Of a stretch of DNA of 64,000 nt, positions 37,402 through 46,440 are shown in pieces. Below the pieces are notes generated by a model. That model was given only the letters and a program-made list of their open reading frames with translations, searched no databases and had not been told where the DNA came from. The translations under genes and the position numbers were made by a program. The DNA lies in NCBI RefSeq assembly GCF_027125355.1, contig NZ_CP114052.1:1302001-1366000 (forward strand), given 5' to 3'. The stretch's first letter is position 1. The number at the start of each line of letters is the position of its first letter. Origin of the DNA: Peptostreptococcus equinus. GTDB taxonomy: Bacteria > Bacillota > Clostridia > Peptostreptococcales > Peptostreptococcaceae.

Positions 37402-38091
37402 TTAAAATATATTTTCTTCCTTCAAACTTACATATGTTCCCTCACCAATTATTATATGATCAAGAACTTCAATACCTATTATTCTCCCTGAATCAAATAA
37501 TCTTTTTGTAATGTTAATATCTTCCTTGGAGGGATTAGGATTACCTGATGGATGATTGTGCATCAATATAATTGCATTTGCACTATGTTTAATTGCTTCT
37601 ATGAATACCTCTCTGGGATGTACTATTGATGAATTTAAACAACCCACTGATACATCAACATCCTTTATTATCTCATTTTTAGTATTTAGCAATATGACTT
37701 TAAATATTTCTTTTTTATTGTAACGCATTTTTTCCATATAAAACTCATAAATATCCCATGGATTTGTTATTTTATATCTTTCAGGTATATAAGAAGCAAC
37801 TCTTATACCTAACTCAATAGCTGCTTTTATTATGCACGCCTTAGTATTGCCAATACCAACTATATTACATAATTCCTCTATACTAACATCTGCCAAATCT
37901 CTAATGGAATTGCCTTTATCACAATTTTTTATAATTTTTGTTCCTAGAGATATAGCATTGTCGTTTTTATTTCCTGTTCTAATTAATATGGCTAAAAGTT
38001 CCGAATTAGATAGACTTTTTATTCCCAATTTCATCATTTTTTCTACTGGTTTTTGATCATCACATAGTTCTTTTATTTTTATATTTTTCAT
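37402..38091 (-). CDS. radC: RadC/YeeS family JAB domain protein
   Basis: 229 aa from ATG 38091 (GGAGG 6 bases upstream). N-terminal helix-hairpin-helix (LCNIVGIGNTKACIIKAAIE) and a C-terminal JAB metalloprotease-like domain with the JAMM motif HNHPSGNPNPSKED. Often beside mreB in Firmicutes. True function uncertain; the old repair name is not well supported. A gap of 156 bases separates it from mreB. Confidence 0.92.
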   Translation of the reverse strand: MKNIKIKELCDDQKPVEKMMKLGIKSLSNSELLAILIRTGNKNDNAISLGTKIIKNCDKGNSIRDLADVSIEELCNIVGIGNTKACIIKAAIELGIRVASYIPERYKITNPWDIYEFYMEKMRYNKKEIFKVILLNTKNEIIKDVDVSVGCLNSSIVHPREVFIEAIKHSANAIILMHNHPSGNPNPSKEDINITKRLFDSGRIIGIEVLDHIIIGEGTYVSLKEENIF

Positions 38092-38128
38092 AATTACCTC
38101 CAAGAAAATATAGGCATAAATAGAGAAA

Positions 38129-38175
38129 AGACTGTACAAATATTGAAGTTTAACCTCACTTTGTACAGTCTCTTT
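38129..38175. terminator. Terminator of the fatty acid operon
   Basis: Perfect 12-bp stem AGACTGTACAAA / TTTGTACAGTCT, followed by a T-rich run on the minus strand. It lies downstream of fabZ. Confidence 0.85.
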
Positions 38176-38258
38176 AATAGTATTTATGTTATAATTATAT
38201 TTTCTTTTTAAATAATTATAATATTATATTTTAATTGCATTTTTGAATCTTTAAGATA

Positions 38259-38681
38259 TTAATTTATAAAAAAACTTATTTCTGCCTCGACGCATATTTC
38301 TTCTTGGCAAAAAATTTTCCCTTTACCTATTCCGTAATTTTTTCTAAGTTTTATTATTTCAACTTCAATATCTAACTTATCACCAGGCCTAACTTCTCTT
38401 CTAAATTTTGCTTGCTTAATACCTGAAAAAAATGCAATTTTTCCCTTGTATTCGTCCATTGATAAAATGGAAACCGCACCTGCTTGTGCAATAGATTCTA
38501 TTAATAAAACCCCAGGCATTACCTTATGTTTAGGAAAATGTCCATTAAAAAATTCTTCATTTGCACTTACACATTTAACGGCTTTTATATTCTTACCTAT
38601 ATCCATTTCAATCACTTTATCAATTAATAAAAATGGATACCTGTGAGGTATTATTTTTTCTATTTCTTCTATCTCCAACAT
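38259..38681 (-). CDS. fabZ: 3-hydroxyacyl-ACP dehydratase FabZ
   Basis: 140 aa hot-dog enzyme. The catalytic His is in PHRYPFLLID, with NGHFPKHKVMPGVLLIESIA in the central helix. Dehydrates 3-hydroxyacyl-ACP in chain elongation. Last gene of the acc-fab operon, 14 bases after fabF. Confidence 0.96.
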   Translation of the reverse strand: MLEIEEIEKIIPHRYPFLLIDKVIEMDIGKNIKAVKCVSANEEFFNGHFPKHKVMPGVLLIESIAQAGAVSILSMDEYKGKIAFFSGIKQAKFRREVRPGDKLDIEVEIIKLRKNYGIGKGKIFCQEEICVEAEISFFIN

Positions 38682-38695
38682 ATTACCACCTAAAA

Positions 38696-39934
38696 TTACT
38701 TAATATATTTTTTCATAATAATACTAGAATTATGACCTCCAAATCCCAAAGAATTTGACATAGCATAATCAACTTTAGTATATCTAGTTCCATCAGTAAC
38801 ATAATCCAAGTCACATAATTCATCTTTGACTCTATAATTTATAGTAGGCGCAATAAAATCCTCTTTTACTGAAAAAGCGCAAACTATAGCTTCTATAGCA
38901 CCCGCTGCTCCTAGCATATGTCCTGTCATACTTTTTGTAGATGATATAGGAGCTATATTTTCAATCTGATTTTTATATAACTTTTTTATTGCAAGCGTCT
39001 CTATATTATCATTTAATTTAGTGCTCGTGCCATGAGCATTTATATAACTTAAATCTTCAGCTTTGATATCTGCATCTTCACAGGCTAATTTCATAGCTAT
39101 ATATGCTGAATTAGCCGTCGGATCTGGAGCAGTTATATGATGTGAATCACTAGTTTGACCGTATCCTACAATCTCACATATTATATTTGCATTTCTCTTT
39201 ATTGCAGATTCTAATGATTCTAATAGTAGAATTCCTGAACCCTCTCCCATTACAAAACCTGCTCTTTCTTTGTCAAATGGTATAGAAGCTCTTTGAACAT
39301 CTTCTGATACTGATAATGCTGACATGGCTTCAAATCCACCAATACCCATTTGACAAATAGATGCTTCACTCCCTCCAGCAAAAATAGCATCTTGATAGCC
39401 ATCTTTAATTAACCTATAAGCTTGTCCTATAGAATCAGTACCTGTAGCACAAGCTGTGACTGTTGAAAAACAAACTCCCTTAGTTCCTAGTTCTATTGAA
39501 ACACTTCCTGAGGCCATATTAGAAATAGATTTTGGTATAAAGTGTGATGACACTTTTTTAGGTCCTTTTTCAATGTACTTTTTAGTTTCCTCACTTATTG
39601 TCTCCAATCCACCAATTCCACTTCCAATTATTACACCTGTCCTAAATTCATTACTTTCATCAATTCGATATTGTGAATTTTCTTTTACTTGTTTTGCCGC
39701 TGCAATTGCATATTGAACAAATTTATCTTTCTTCTTAGCATTATTTATAGAAAATTTTTTTGGGTCAAAATCACATATTTCTGCTGCTAATTTAACCTTG
39801 TGATTTGTTGTATCAAATGATTCAATTTTTTTTATACCATTTTTAGCCTTTTTTATATTTTCTATAAAAATATTTATATCATTTCCCAGTGGGCTAATTA
39901 CACCTACACCAGTAACAACTACTCTTCTCTTCAT
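38696..39934 (-). CDS. fabF: 3-oxoacyl-ACP synthase II FabF
   Basis: 412 aa from ATG 39934 (AAAGGAG 5 bases upstream). Catalytic triad Cys in STVTACATGTDSIGQAYRLI, His in INAHGTSTKLND and His in SSTKSMTGHMLGAAGA. Condensing enzyme for acyl-ACP elongation. It overlaps no neighbour: fabG ends at 39945. Confidence 0.96.
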   Translation of the reverse strand: MKRRVVVTGVGVISPLGNDINIFIENIKKAKNGIKKIESFDTTNHKVKLAAEICDFDPKKFSINNAKKKDKFVQYAIAAAKQVKENSQYRIDESNEFRTGVIIGSGIGGLETISEETKKYIEKGPKKVSSHFIPKSISNMASGSVSIELGTKGVCFSTVTACATGTDSIGQAYRLIKDGYQDAIFAGGSEASICQMGIGGFEAMSALSVSEDVQRASIPFDKERAGFVMGEGSGILLLESLESAIKRNANIICEIVGYGQTSDSHHITAPDPTANSAYIAMKLACEDADIKAEDLSYINAHGTSTKLNDNIETLAIKKLYKNQIENIAPISSTKSMTGHMLGAAGAIEAIVCAFSVKEDFIAPTINYRVKDELCDLDYVTDGTRYTKVDYAMSNSLGFGGHNSSIIMKKYIK

Positions 39935-39944
39935 AAAAACTCCT

Positions 39945-40691
39945 TTATATTGATGATAATCCGCCATCTACACTTATTGTCTGACCATTTATATATTTTG
40001 CTTGATCACTGGCCAAAAAATATGCAAGATTTGCTATATCACTTGGATAACCAATAATCTTTAATGGTATACTAGAAATTATTTTATCTTTAATGTTTTC
40101 CGGTATTTTATCTGTCATATCTGTTTTTATAAATCCTGGAGCTATAGCATTTACTCTTACTCCATATGGTCCTAATTCTGCCGCAAGGGTTTTAGTCATA
40201 CCAATCACTCCAGCTTTTGTAGCTGAGTAATTTGCCTGCCCTACATTACCAACTATTCCAGCAAGAGATGACATATTTATAATCGCACCTGATCTTTTCT
40301 TAGTCATTTTTTTTGCTACTTGTTTTATACAGTTAAATACTCCCTTTAAATTAGTATTTGTTACCTTGTCAAAATCTTCCTCTGACATTCTTATAAATAA
40401 TTTGTCTTTTGTTATACCTGCATTATTCACTAATACATCAATATTCCCATATTTCTCATATATATACTCAAATTTCTCACAACAATCAACATAATTGCTT
40501 ACATCAAATTTCAGTGCAAAAACTTCCATATTTTTATTTTTAAGTTCATTTATGAGTTCATTTGCTACTTCTTTAGAATTTATATATGAAAATCCTACGA
40601 CATATCCTTCCTCTGCAAATTTTTCAACAATAGCTCTTCCTATTCCCCTACTACCTCCTGTAACAAAGGCAACTTTTTTTTCAATAGTCAT
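39945..40691 (-). CDS. fabG: 3-oxoacyl-ACP reductase FabG
   Basis: 248 aa short-chain dehydrogenase. NADPH motif TGGSRGIGRAIVEKF (residues 12-26), NNAG, catalytic S (NMSSLAG) and YSATKAG. Reduces 3-oxoacyl-ACP. Sits 33 bases after fabD. Confidence 0.96.
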   Translation of the reverse strand: MTIEKKVAFVTGGSRGIGRAIVEKFAEEGYVVGFSYINSKEVANELINELKNKNMEVFALKFDVSNYVDCCEKFEYIYEKYGNIDVLVNNAGITKDKLFIRMSEEDFDKVTNTNLKGVFNCIKQVAKKMTKKRSGAIINMSSLAGIVGNVGQANYSATKAGVIGMTKTLAAELGPYGVRVNAIAPGFIKTDMTDKIPENIKDKIISSIPLKIIGYPSDIANLAYFLASDQAKYINGQTISVDGGLSSI

Positions 40692-40724
40692 AAGACCTCC
40701 TTATTTTAAAGCAATTTTTATTAT

Positions 40725-41756
40725 TTATATATTTTCACATTTATGGCTTATATTTTCTACAACATAATCTATATCTTTTATTTTTTCTATATTGAATACT
40801 TTAATATTTTTATCAATTTTTTTTACAAAAGAAGTTAAACTTTTTCCTGGTCCAATCTCTATAAATGTATCATATCCATCTCTTAATAAATTATTTATAG
40901 TTTGTTCAAATAATACTGGTGAATACATATGTTTTTTAAGCATATATCCTATATCGTCTCTTTCAGTATATTTAAATGAATTAGTATTTGAATATACATC
41001 AATTTCACTTGATTTAAAAGTAATTTCATTCAAATATTTTTCAAATTTTTCTGAAGCATCAAACATCAATTTAGTGTGAAAAGCTCCCTCTACATCTAGA
41101 TATACTATCCTTCTTATTGAATATTGTCTTGATAATTCTTCAAAACTTTTTAATGATTTAATATCACCACCTATAACAATCTGTCCTTTAGTGTTGTAAT
41201 TACAAATACTAAGCGTAGATTTATCTGTATAAGAATCTTGTTTTTTAACAATATTTATTAGATCCTTTATTTTTTCCTCACTTGTTTTCATTACAGCAAT
41301 CATAGATGACTTTTCACTAATCGCAGCTGCCATTATCTGGCCTCTTTTTTCTACTAAAGAAATAGACTCTTCAACATTCATTTTTTTTGATGCACATAAA
41401 GCAGTATACTCACCTAAACTAAGTCCTATCATAGCTTTTATATCCATATTATAAATACTATTAATATCATTATTTTTTATATAGTTAACGCTATATAATT
41501 TTAGTTTTTCTTCAAAAATTTTGTAAAGTGATAAAGAATTTAAAAAAATGGCAATTTGACCATATCGAGTCATAGCAAGATTGTCATTATTTGCCTGGCA
41601 TACTTTTTCCAACGTATCTACATCCAATATTTTCTTTGCCTTATTATATATTTCTTTTCCTTCAGCAAATTCACAGGATTTAGAGCAAATAATTTCTTTA
41701 CCCATACCATCATACTGTGTCCCTTGACCAGGAAACATTATACATATTTTACTCAT
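40725..41756 (-). CDS. fabD: Malonyl-CoA:ACP transacylase FabD
   Basis: 343 aa, slightly longer than the usual 310. FPGQGTQYDGMGKE at the N-terminus, nucleophile Ser in IGLSLGEYTAL (the commoner form is GHSLGE), and catalytic His in GAFHTKLM. An insertion of about 20 residues precedes the nucleophile. Loads malonyl onto ACP. Its start overlaps the fabK end by 8 bases. Confidence 0.94.
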   Translation of the reverse strand: MSKICIMFPGQGTQYDGMGKEIICSKSCEFAEGKEIYNKAKKILDVDTLEKVCQANNDNLAMTRYGQIAIFLNSLSLYKIFEEKLKLYSVNYIKNNDINSIYNMDIKAMIGLSLGEYTALCASKKMNVEESISLVEKRGQIMAAAISEKSSMIAVMKTSEEKIKDLINIVKKQDSYTDKSTLSICNYNTKGQIVIGGDIKSLKSFEELSRQYSIRRIVYLDVEGAFHTKLMFDASEKFEKYLNEITFKSSEIDVYSNTNSFKYTERDDIGYMLKKHMYSPVLFEQTINNLLRDGYDTFIEIGPGKSLTSFVKKIDKNIKVFNIEKIKDIDYVVENISHKCENI

Positions 41757-42690
41757 TTAAATCACCTAAGACTTTTTTGCACTCATTATTTAAAGATTCA
41801 ATTATTTTCTTACAAGATTCTTTTTTGTTTACTAAACCAGCACACTGCCCTGCCATTACTGAACCATATTCAACGTCACCATCCAATACGGCTTTTCTTA
41901 GAGATCCTGAACCAAATTTCTCCAGTTCGTCAATGCTGACAGATTCTTTTTCCATTTTTGAAAATTTTCTAGTAAATTTATTTTTTATACATCTAATTGG
42001 ATGCCCTGTAGTTTGACCTGTCACAACTGTTGAAGTATCTTTAGATTGTATAATCTTGTCCTTATACTCTTGGCTAGCCCTACACTCATCGGCTACGATA
42101 AATCTAGTGCCCAACTGTACTCCACTAGCTCCTAGACAAAAAGCTGCAGCCATACCTCTTCCATCTGCTATACCACCTGCCGCTATTACCGGCTTATTTA
42201 CATTATCAACTACCTGTGGCAATAATGACATAGTATTATTGGGTCCTATATGTCCACCAGCCTCTCCTCCTTCGACTATCATGGCCAATACACAATCATT
42301 TCTATCCATTCTTATTGCCTGTGCAACAGATGGAACTACTGGAATAATCTTGACTCCTGCTTCATTTAATATTTTAAAATATTTTCCTGGATTACCTGCT
42401 CCTGTCACAACTATTTCAACTTTTTCTTCTATTACAGCCTCTATGACATCTTCAATAAATGGGCTAAGCAACATAATATTTAAAGCAAAAGGTTTATCAG
42501 TTAGTTTTTTAGCCAATCTGATTTGTTCTACTATCCATTCTTTTGGGGCATTTCCACCTGCAATTATACCTAACCCACCTGCATTTGATACAGCTGCAGC
42601 TAAATATGCATCAGACACCCATGCCATACCTCCCTGAAATATTGGGTATTTTATTCCTAACAACTGGCAAATATTATTTTTTATTTTCAT
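41749..42690 (-). CDS. fabK: Enoyl-ACP reductase II FabK (FMN-dependent)
   Basis: 313 aa NPD-like TIM barrel. PIFQGGMAWVSDAYLAAAVS at the N-terminus, EGGEAGGHIG, and GGIADGRGMAAAFCLGASGV bind FMN and NADH. Last reduction of each elongation cycle. It replaces FabI, a known cause of triclosan insensitivity in Firmicutes that rely on FabK alone. Confidence 0.96.
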   Translation of the reverse strand: MKIKNNICQLLGIKYPIFQGGMAWVSDAYLAAAVSNAGGLGIIAGGNAPKEWIVEQIRLAKKLTDKPFALNIMLLSPFIEDVIEAVIEEKVEIVVTGAGNPGKYFKILNEAGVKIIPVVPSVAQAIRMDRNDCVLAMIVEGGEAGGHIGPNNTMSLLPQVVDNVNKPVIAAGGIADGRGMAAAFCLGASGVQLGTRFIVADECRASQEYKDKIIQSKDTSTVVTGQTTGHPIRCIKNKFTRKFSKMEKESVSIDELEKFGSGSLRKAVLDGDVEYGSVMAGQCAGLVNKKESCKKIIESLNNECKKVLGDLNE

Positions 42691-42713
42691 AATCTACCTA
42701 CTTTATAATCATT

Positions 42714-42941
42714 TTATTTATTTAAGTTTTCAATATAATCAGCAATCAATTTAGGACTTGTTAACTTCTCAATCGCATCATCTTCTACTTCTATATTGTA
42801 TTCTTCTTCTATTTCTGTCATTATATCCATAACATCTAATGAATCAGCTTCCAACTCTTCTTGAATATTTGTATTATCGCCTATTTTTTCTATTTCTATA
42901 TCTAATTGTTCTGCTAATATTTCTTTTATTTTTTCTATCAT
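42714..42941 (-). CDS. acpP: Acyl carrier protein
   Basis: 75 aa from ATG 42941 (GGAG 7 bases upstream). Phosphopantetheine Ser in ELEADSLDVMDIMTEIEEEY. Acidic, four-helix carrier for fatty acid synthesis. Between fabH and fabK. Confidence 0.96.
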   Translation of the reverse strand: MIEKIKEILAEQLDIEIEKIGDNTNIQEELEADSLDVMDIMTEIEEEYNIEVEDDAIEKLTSPKLIADYIENLNK

Positions 42942-43007
42942 TTTATTACTCCATTCCATTTCAATTTATTTTTTATAGTTTACTTGTATTTTACTTTATT
43001 GATATTT

Positions 43008-44030
43008 TTATATTACTTTTAATAATATAACTCCATAACTAAGTCCCCCACCAAAGGCTAATAGCACTACATATTTTCCTTTTTCTATATGTGCATTATT
43101 TTCCTTTAATGAAGTTATATATTCATCCAGTGCAATAGGTACACTTGCAGATGATGTATTTCCGTATTTTTCAATATTTACAAACCATTTATCTATTTCA
43201 ATATCAGTCTTTATTGATAAATTTTCTATAATTCTTAAGTTTGCTTGGTGGCAAATTATCGCATGCACATCACTTTGATTTATATTATTTTTATCTAATA
43301 AATCATTTATAAGTTTAGGTCCTATTTTAGTTGCAAATTTATATATTTGTCTGCCATTCATCTCAATATAATTATTTGACATATCATCTATATCATTTTT
43401 CATATCTAGGATTAAATTGAAATCTTTATCATATTCTCCTTTTATATATTGATCTTTTATTTCAAAATCAATATTGTAGAACTTCTGGCAATTATTTTTA
43501 TCTAGTTTTATTTCTCCATTTGCAGCATCATTTTCTAATAATACTGCCCCTGAACCATCTCCAAATAAAATGCATGTAGATCTATCTTCCCAATTTGTAA
43601 CCTTACTTAATCGTTCAGAACCTACAACCAAGCAATATCTTATATTTTGCATTTTCATCATGGCTTTGGCTACAGTTAGAGAATATATAAACCCACTACA
43701 TGCTGCATTTATATCCATACATATAGCTTCTTTTATTCCTAATCTTCCAAGAACATTAAATGATGATGATGGCACTTTTGTATCGTTTGTAACTGATGCA
43801 AAAAGAATCAATCCTATTTGATTAGGTTCAATGCCTCCCTTTTCTATTGCTTTTTTACATGCTAGAAATGCTATTTTTTCTGTAGTCTTATTCTTTGAAA
43901 TTTTCCTTTGAACTATACCAGTTCTCTCTCTTATCCATTCATCATTTGTATCTACAATCTTAGTTAGATCATCATTCGTAAGTACTTGATCATCTGTATA
44001 AGAAGCTGTTGATATAATTTTAATAGACAT
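43008..44030 (-). CDS. fabH: 3-oxoacyl-ACP synthase III FabH
   Basis: 340 aa from ATG 44030 (GGAGG 5 bases upstream). Active site Cys in MDINAACSGFIYSLT, His in AIICHQANLRI and Asn in EKYGNTSSASVP. Starts chains by condensing acyl-CoA with malonyl-ACP. An insertion of about 20 residues after the NDAANGEI region makes it a little longer than the usual 320. Overlaps the fabT stop by 11 bases. Confidence 0.95.
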   Translation of the reverse strand: MSIKIISTASYTDDQVLTNDDLTKIVDTNDEWIRERTGIVQRKISKNKTTEKIAFLACKKAIEKGGIEPNQIGLILFASVTNDTKVPSSSFNVLGRLGIKEAICMDINAACSGFIYSLTVAKAMMKMQNIRYCLVVGSERLSKVTNWEDRSTCILFGDGSGAVLLENDAANGEIKLDKNNCQKFYNIDFEIKDQYIKGEYDKDFNLILDMKNDIDDMSNNYIEMNGRQIYKFATKIGPKLINDLLDKNNINQSDVHAIICHQANLRIIENLSIKTDIEIDKWFVNIEKYGNTSSASVPIALDEYITSLKENNAHIEKGKYVVLLAFGGGLSYGVILLKVI

Positions 44031-44763
44031 TATCTCCTCCATATTCTTTAACGAAAAAGTTGTTGATATTTACCAGTGCTTTTAGCAGAGCCTTATCCTC
44101 ATCTAATTTCAAGTCAATTATCAAATGTTCAATCATTTCATCATGAAAATTCTTATGTATTTTTTCTATTAACTCTCCTTTGCGAGTGAGCTTTGCTATT
44201 ACTACTCTTTTATCGTAAATATCTTTTTCCCTTAAGACATAGCCTTTTTTTTCCAATTTAGTTATTGATGTAGTTAGTGTTCCCATTGTGATTTCTAATA
44301 TGTCGGCTATCTCTGACATCATTTTACCATCACCACTTTCAATAGCATCTATTACATGAATTTCGCTCATTGAAAGATCTTTAATACCTCTTAATTTCAT
44401 AGATTTCTCTTCTATAGTTAAAACATTCTTGAATAAATCTACAATTATTGAATTAAGTATTTTTTTTGTAATGTCTCTATTATCAGTATTATTTATTTCA
44501 TTTAAATCATTTTTTTCTTTATTTTTTTCAAAAATTATATTACTTTGATAATCATCTATATTTTTACTTTCATCATCGTATACTATCGGGCATGATTGTC
44601 CATATAAAATGTCATTTTTTTCTTCTACATCACCTTCTGTATAAAAAATAGTCTTATTGTCTTTTACTTCTTCTTCACCATATATTAAATTACTATCATT
44701 ATTATCATCGATATTAAAATATTCAATATTCTTCTTATCATTTTTGTCTTTATCTCTATCCAT
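44020..44763 (-). CDS. fabT: MarR-family fatty acid regulator FabT with long acidic N-terminal extension
   Basis: 247 aa; FabT is usually about 145. Residues 97-247 form a MarR winged helix (DLSMSEIHVIDAIESGDGKM, ITMGTLTTSITKLEKKGYV, DKRVVIAKLTRKG). Residues 1-96 are an Asp/Asn/Glu-rich, low-complexity segment with Tyr-Gly motifs. The early start is well supported: GGAGGA lies inside the accA end, 5 bases before ATG, and no Met follows until residue 122. FabT binds acyl-ACP and represses the acc-fab operon. Encoded in mid-operon, so autoregulated. Confidence 0.85.
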   Translation of the reverse strand: MDRDKDKNDKKNIEYFNIDDNNDSNLIYGEEEVKDNKTIFYTEGDVEEKNDILYGQSCPIVYDDESKNIDDYQSNIIFEKNKEKNDLNEINNTDNRDITKKILNSIIVDLFKNVLTIEEKSMKLRGIKDLSMSEIHVIDAIESGDGKMMSEIADILEITMGTLTTSITKLEKKGYVLREKDIYDKRVVIAKLTRKGELIEKIHKNFHDEMIEHLIIDLKLDEDKALLKALVNINNFFVKEYGGDNVY

Positions 44764-44765
44764 TG

Positions 44766-45506
44766 CTATCCTCCATTAATACGTCTATACTTATCATATC
44801 TTTTTTTCAAGATTTTTTCTATAGATTGAGAATAGCTTTTTTCGAGAAATTTTATAATCTCATTTTTTATATTGTACACCTCACCTCCATCCTCTTTTAT
44901 TATTTTTTCTATAAAGCCAGCATCTAACATATCTTGGCTTGTCAATTTCATTAAGTCAGCCGCCTTTTCTTTTAAATTTGAATCCTTCCAAAGAATGCTG
45001 GCAAACCCTTCTGGCGACAATATAGAATAAACACTATTTTCAAGCATCCAAATTTGATCAGTCACACTAAGTGCTAAAGCCCCTCCACTTCCTCCTTCTC
45101 CTATTACTATTGAAAGAGTTGGAACTTTTAATTTTGAAAACTCATATATACAATTTGCTATAGCATTTGCTTGACCTCTTTCTTCAGCCCCTATACCACA
45201 TGCAGCTCCGGGAGTATCCACTATTGTAATTACAGGTAGAGAAAATTTTTCAGCATATCTTAACATACGCAATACTTTTCTATAACCTTCAGGATTAACC
45301 ATTCCATAATTTCTACTTTTTTCTTGAGAAATTACCATTACTGAATACCGATCTACTTTTCCTATACCGCATATTATTGTATTATCCTCTGAAAAAAGTC
45401 TATCGCCATGTAACTCAACAAAAGGATTACAAAAATATTCTATATATTCCTTTGCTTTTTTCCTATCTGGCTCCCTCGCTTTATAAACCTTTTGAATTGC
45501 TTTCAT
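44766..45506 (-). CDS. accA: Acetyl-CoA carboxylase carboxyltransferase subunit alpha
   Basis: 246 aa. It starts close to the core (FCNPFVELHGDRLFSEDNTI), without the N-terminal helical part that makes E. coli AccA 319 aa. The start has a very strong GGGGAGG. Contains TPGAACGIGAEERGQA and VIGEGGSGGALALSV, the oxyanion/biotin-carboxyl site. With AccD it moves carboxyl from biotin to acetyl-CoA. Confidence 0.94.
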   Translation of the reverse strand: MKAIQKVYKAREPDRKKAKEYIEYFCNPFVELHGDRLFSEDNTIICGIGKVDRYSVMVISQEKSRNYGMVNPEGYRKVLRMLRYAEKFSLPVITIVDTPGAACGIGAEERGQANAIANCIYEFSKLKVPTLSIVIGEGGSGGALALSVTDQIWMLENSVYSILSPEGFASILWKDSNLKEKAADLMKLTSQDMLDAGFIEKIIKEDGGEVYNIKNEIIKFLEKSYSQSIEKILKKRYDKYRRINGG

Positions 45507-45564
45507 AAAACCTCCCCAAGTTCTTATTTAAATTTACCAGCGAATTTTGTATTATTTTTAATTG

Positions 45565-46437
45565 TTATTTTCCATTTATTAGAAATTTTTTATTGTCTTT
45601 TTTTGCTAATATATTATCGTGTATTTCTAATATATCAGATAATATTTCTTTCATTTCATTTCTTTTGCACACCATATCTACCAAACCGTGTGTATACAAA
45701 AATTCAGCCTTTTGAAAACCTTCTGGTAATGTGGTTGCTGTCAGCTGTGATATAACTCTAGGACCTGCAAATCCAATTAAAGCCTTATTTTCAGCTATAA
45801 TTATATCTCCTAAACTAGCAAAACTTGCACTTACTCCTCCTGTAGTAGGATTGGTCAAAACACTTATAAATAGCTGCTTTGCTTTATCGAGTTTCGCTAG
45901 TGCTTGGCTTGTCTTTGCCATTTGCATTAATGAATACATTCCTTCTTGCATTCTAGCTCCACCTGATGCACTAAATATTATCAAAGGTATTTTTTTCTTT
46001 AAGGATAATTCTATAGATTTTGTAATTTTTTCACCTACAGTGCTTCCCATACTGCCCATCATAAAATGTGCATCCATTACTGCTATTACTGCTTTTTTCC
46101 CATTTATTTTTCCAACACCACATCTCACTGCTTCATCTTGACCCGTCTGACTTTTGAATTTATTTTGTATATTTTTATAATTAGGGAAATTTAATGGGTC
46201 CCTTATTTTCCATTCTCTAAAATATTCTACAAAAGTTTTTTTGTCAATTATGGATTCTATTCTCTCCATGGCTGTCATTTTAAAATAATATCCACAAATA
46301 GGGCAAATTTTAATATTGTTCTTTAATTCATTTTTATTATGTATGGAATTGCACTCTGGACATTTTGTCACTGTCTCAGAATCTAAGTTTATGGACACTG
46401 TAGTATATTTGATTTTTTTATTACTTTTAAATAACAT
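45565..46437 (-). CDS. accD: Acetyl-CoA carboxylase carboxyltransferase subunit beta
   Basis: 290 aa. N-terminal Cys4 zinc ribbon (KCPECNSIHNKNEL, ICPICGYYF), then the crotonase-fold core with MDAHFMMGSMGSTVGEKIT, SASGGARMQEGM, PTTGGVSASFA and IGFAGPRVI. Partner of AccA. 3 bases after accC. Confidence 0.96.
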   Translation of the reverse strand: MLFKSNKKIKYTTVSINLDSETVTKCPECNSIHNKNELKNNIKICPICGYYFKMTAMERIESIIDKKTFVEYFREWKIRDPLNFPNYKNIQNKFKSQTGQDEAVRCGVGKINGKKAVIAVMDAHFMMGSMGSTVGEKITKSIELSLKKKIPLIIFSASGGARMQEGMYSLMQMAKTSQALAKLDKAKQLFISVLTNPTTGGVSASFASLGDIIIAENKALIGFAGPRVISQLTATTLPEGFQKAEFLYTHGLVDMVCKRNEMKEILSDILEIHDNILAKKDNKKFLINGK

Positions 46438-46440
46438 ATA

